DNA of 64,000 nucleotides from NCBI RefSeq assembly GCF_900105325.1, contig NZ_FNSU01000003.1, positions 2,294,001-2,358,000 of the forward strand, read 5' to 3'. Shown here in pieces: positions 62,066 to 64,000 of this stretch (its first letter is position 1; each line of letters begins with the position of its first letter). The notes beneath the pieces are model-generated. The model made no database searches. It was not told the DNA's origin and saw nothing but the letters and a program-made list of their open reading frames with translations. The stretch comes from Pseudomonas marginalis (GTDB taxonomy: Bacteria; Pseudomonadota; Gammaproteobacteria; Pseudomonadales; Pseudomonadaceae). The translations under genes were made by a program, and so were the position numbers.

Positions 62066-63292
62066 ATGCCAAGCGCCCTCCAGGCCCCCAGCGGCCGTCC
62101 CGAACATAATCAACAAAGCGTCAAACAGCAGTGGCTGGCGATTCTCTCGGTCGCGGTGGGCGCCTTCGCCCTGGTGACCAGTGAATTCCTGCCGGTGGGT
62201 GTACTCAACGACGTCGCCGCCGACCTCGGTATCAGTGCCGGTCGCGCCGGGCTGATGGTGACGCTGCCGGGCATCATGGCTGCCCTCGCCGCGCCGTTCC
62301 TGTCGGTGAGCATTGGTGCCATGGACCGTCGTTACCTGCTGATCGGCCTGACGCTGATCATGATCATCGCCAACTCGGTCGTGGCCTTTGCCAGTGACTT
62401 CAACCTGCTGCTGTTCGGCCGCGTATTGCTGGGCATCAGCATCGGCGGGTTCTGGGCCACGGCCATTGCCCTCAGTGGGCGGTTGGCGCCCAAGGGCGTG
62501 GGCGTCGCGAAGGCCACCTCGATCATCATGATGGGCGTGACCCTGGCCACCGTGCTCGGCGTGCCCGTCGGTACCTGGCTCAGCGGCCTGATGGGCTGGC
62601 GCATGACGTTCCTGGTCACTGCGTTGCTGGGCGTGCCGGTGCTGCTGGCGCAGGTGTTCCTGCTGCCGCGGCTCACCCCGGAGAAGGCCATTCGCATCAG
62701 TGACCTGCCGGCGTTGTTTATCAACCCACAGGCGCGGATCGGGTTGATCGCGGTGCTGTTGATCGGCCTGGCGCACTTTGCGGCCTATACCTATGTCGCG
62801 CCGTTCTTCAAATACAGTTCCGGCTTCGACGGGCCGACGATTGGTTCGCTGTTGCTGCTCTTCGGCGTGGCCGGGGTGTTCGGCAATATCTTTGCCGGTT
62901 TCGCCGCCAACCGCAGCGTGCGTCACACCCTGTTGCTGGTGGCGCTGATGATCGGCACCAGCACCGCGCTGTTCCCCCACTTCGCCACCGGCATGACCGG
63001 CGCAGCGATGCTGATCGGGCTGTGGGGCTTCGCCTTCGGCGCCTTCCCGGCCTGTGCCAGTATCTGGATGTTTGTGGTGGCGCCCAAGGATGTCGAACGC
63101 GGCATGCCGCTGTTCGTGGCCTTGTTCCAAGTAATCATTGCCTTGGGCTCGTTCTTCGGTGGGCGGATCGTCGACCAGTTGGGCAGCTCGGTGCTGTTGA
63201 GCCTGGCCACGGCGCTGCTGGGCTGCGGTTTTGTCACCGTGCTGGTGTTGGGGCGCAACGTCAGTAATAGCCTGGCGGCCCAGCCTGGCTAG
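62066..63292 (+). CDS. MFS transporter, DHA1 family
   Basis: This 408-aa, twelve-segment exporter begins with a soluble ~28-residue N-terminus, then LSVAVGAFALVTSEFLPVGVLNDVAADL (the E and motif D-type sequence of NepI/AraJ-like DHA1 carriers) and the motif GRVLLGISIGGFWATAIAL. Relatives export purine ribonucleosides or sugars; the substrate here is unknown. An upstream palindrome suggests control by a distant regulator. Confidence 0.87.
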   Translation: MPSALQAPSGRPEHNQQSVKQQWLAILSVAVGAFALVTSEFLPVGVLNDVAADLGISAGRAGLMVTLPGIMAALAAPFLSVSIGAMDRRYLLIGLTLIMIIANSVVAFASDFNLLLFGRVLLGISIGGFWATAIALSGRLAPKGVGVAKATSIIMMGVTLATVLGVPVGTWLSGLMGWRMTFLVTALLGVPVLLAQVFLLPRLTPEKAIRISDLPALFINPQARIGLIAVLLIGLAHFAAYTYVAPFFKYSSGFDGPTIGSLLLLFGVAGVFGNIFAGFAANRSVRHTLLLVALMIGTSTALFPHFATGMTGAAMLIGLWGFAFGAFPACASIWMFVVAPKDVERGMPLFVALFQVIIALGSFFGGRIVDQLGSSVLLSLATALLGCGFVTVLVLGRNVSNSLAAQPG

Positions 63293-63372
63293 GCCTGTGC
63301 GGCGGCTACGTGGGGAGCTGTCGCCATTTTTAAGCTGGTATCATCGCGGCCTGTCCAACCCGGGTACAACCT

Positions 63373-63534
63373 ATGAATCGCCAGAAAAAACTGCAACAGC
63401 TGTTCAAGGCCAAAGCCAAAAAGGCCAGCGCCAAATTGGCACCGAAATCCAAGGATAAGTACATCAGCAAGGCCGAGCGGGAAAAGCTGGCGGCTGAGGC
63501 CGCCCAGGCGCCAGACATGTCCCCCGAGGGTTAA
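63373..63534 (+). CDS. DUF2986 small basic protein
   Basis: This 53-aa protein begins MNRQKKLQQLFKAKAKKASA and has YISKAEREKLAAEA, matching DUF2986, a short lysine-rich family of proteobacteria with unknown function. It ends one base before the convergent YedE stop. Confidence 0.85.
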   Translation: MNRQKKLQQLFKAKAKKASAKLAPKSKDKYISKAEREKLAAEAAQAPDMSPEG

Positions 63535-63535
63535 C

Positions 63536-64000
63536 TCAGCAACCGCTCAGCGCTTCGGGCCGGCGCTCACCGGCAAAGAAAAACGGCCGCAGGCGCACGC
63601 CCACGCCGTTGCCGATAAACGCCGCCACCAGCCACACCCAGCCATGCAGGCTGCCCGAGGCGATGCCGCTGAAGTACGCGCCGATGTTGCAGCCGTAGGC
63701 CAGGCGCGAGCCGTAGCCGAGCAGCAGGCCGCCGATCACTGCGGCCAGCAGCGAGCGGGCCGGGATCTTCAGGCTGGGGGCAAAGCGTCCGGCCAGGCCG
63801 GCGGCCAACAGCGCACCGAGGACGATACCGATGTCCATGACGCTGGTGATGTCTTCCCACACCGGCGCAGCCAGGGCCTTGGCGTTGCCCGGCATTTGCC
63901 AGAACGCCCAGCTGGCCACGTCCACACCCAACCCGTTTGCCACCTTGGCGCCCCACAGCGCGAAGGCCGAGGTAATCCCCCACGGCCGCCCGGCCAGCGC
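63536..64000 (-). CDS. YeeE/YedE family transporter, 5' part beyond the window
   Basis: The last 155 codons are present, in frame to the window edge (…LAGRPWGITSAFALWG at the cut). They contain the family motif GSRLAYGCNIGAYFSGIASGS with the conserved cysteine, plus SLHGWVWLVAAFIGNGVGVRLRPF at the end. This is the single-chain form of sulphur-compound transporter, unlike the split pair at 29.1-30.0 kb. Confidence 0.9.
   Translation of the reverse strand, partial: ALAGRPWGITSAFALWGAKVANGLGVDVASWAFWQMPGNAKALAAPVWEDITSVMDIGIVLGALLAAGLAGRFAPSLKIPARSLLAAVIGGLLLGYGSRLAYGCNIGAYFSGIASGSLHGWVWLVAAFIGNGVGVRLRPFFFAGERRPEALSGC

Overview
The window looks like chromosome of a Pseudomonas of the fluorescens group. 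The evidence is GC-rich genes with strong G/C third positions, the gltX / tRNA-Ala / tRNA-Glu and uvrB / aminotransferase neighbourhoods known from pseudomonads, several REP families typical of P. fluorescens-like genomes together with a RAYT transposase, and Pseudomonas-type families (DUF1203, DUF2986, DUF6124, emfourin). Species calls are inference from gene content; no database was searched.

Layout. 0-6.3 kb is core: tRNA-Glu (cut by the window edge), tRNA-Ala, gltX, a REP cluster, uvrB, a class I aminotransferase and a small membrane protein. 6.3-13.4 kb holds a LysR regulator divergent from a Sad-type aldehyde dehydrogenase, a double-domain KaiC-like ATPase with a stand-alone receiver, and a protealysin-like protease with its emfourin inhibitor, divergent from a NUC-type nuclease. 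13.4-16.5 kb is a cobalamin riboswitch followed by a complete BtuFCD-like ABC importer. 16.5-38.2 kb is a patchwork of small metabolic, envelope and transport genes (GNATs, TspO, ChrA, LysE, YeeE/YedE pair, cupin, GST, OPT transporter, lactonase). It is broken by an AT-rich orphan gene (17.1-18.1 kb), a DUF6602 nuclease-like gene flanked by 39-bp direct repeats (24.0-25.2 kb) and the RAYT gene (35.3 kb). 38.4-45.4 kb carries a chemoreceptor, trmK and a glucarate catabolic locus (GntR regulator, gudP, gudD). 45.5-51.5 kb has a HigBA-like module, small envelope proteins, msrA, a CGNR regulator, an alpha/beta hydrolase broken by an amber codon, and a DUF6124 gene with a structured leader.

The main accessory region is 51.6-58.4 kb. 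It is AT-rich and has defence-island character. First comes a three-gene, ATGA-coupled ABC-three-component (ABC-3C) operon: a PD-(D/E)XK-like effector, a middle component and a DUF3732 SMC-like ATPase. It sits behind a sigma-70-like promoter and a perfect CTGT-N8-ACAG LexA-type box. Convergent to it is a two-gene unit of an HD dNTP triphosphohydrolase and a small protein with primase-like (AEP) motifs. The right edge carries a ~190-bp element with terminal inverted repeats, followed by an alpha/beta hydrolase and a HipBA module. The window ends with a DUF2569 protein, an MFS exporter, a DUF2986 protein and the 3' part of a YedE transporter. A decayed copy of the YedE 3' end lies 1.6 kb away.

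The strongest candidates for something not well described are the dNTPase + primase-like pair, the SOS-box-fronted ABC-3C operon, the repeat-flanked DUF6602 cassette and the kissing-loop-like leader before the DUF6124 gene.
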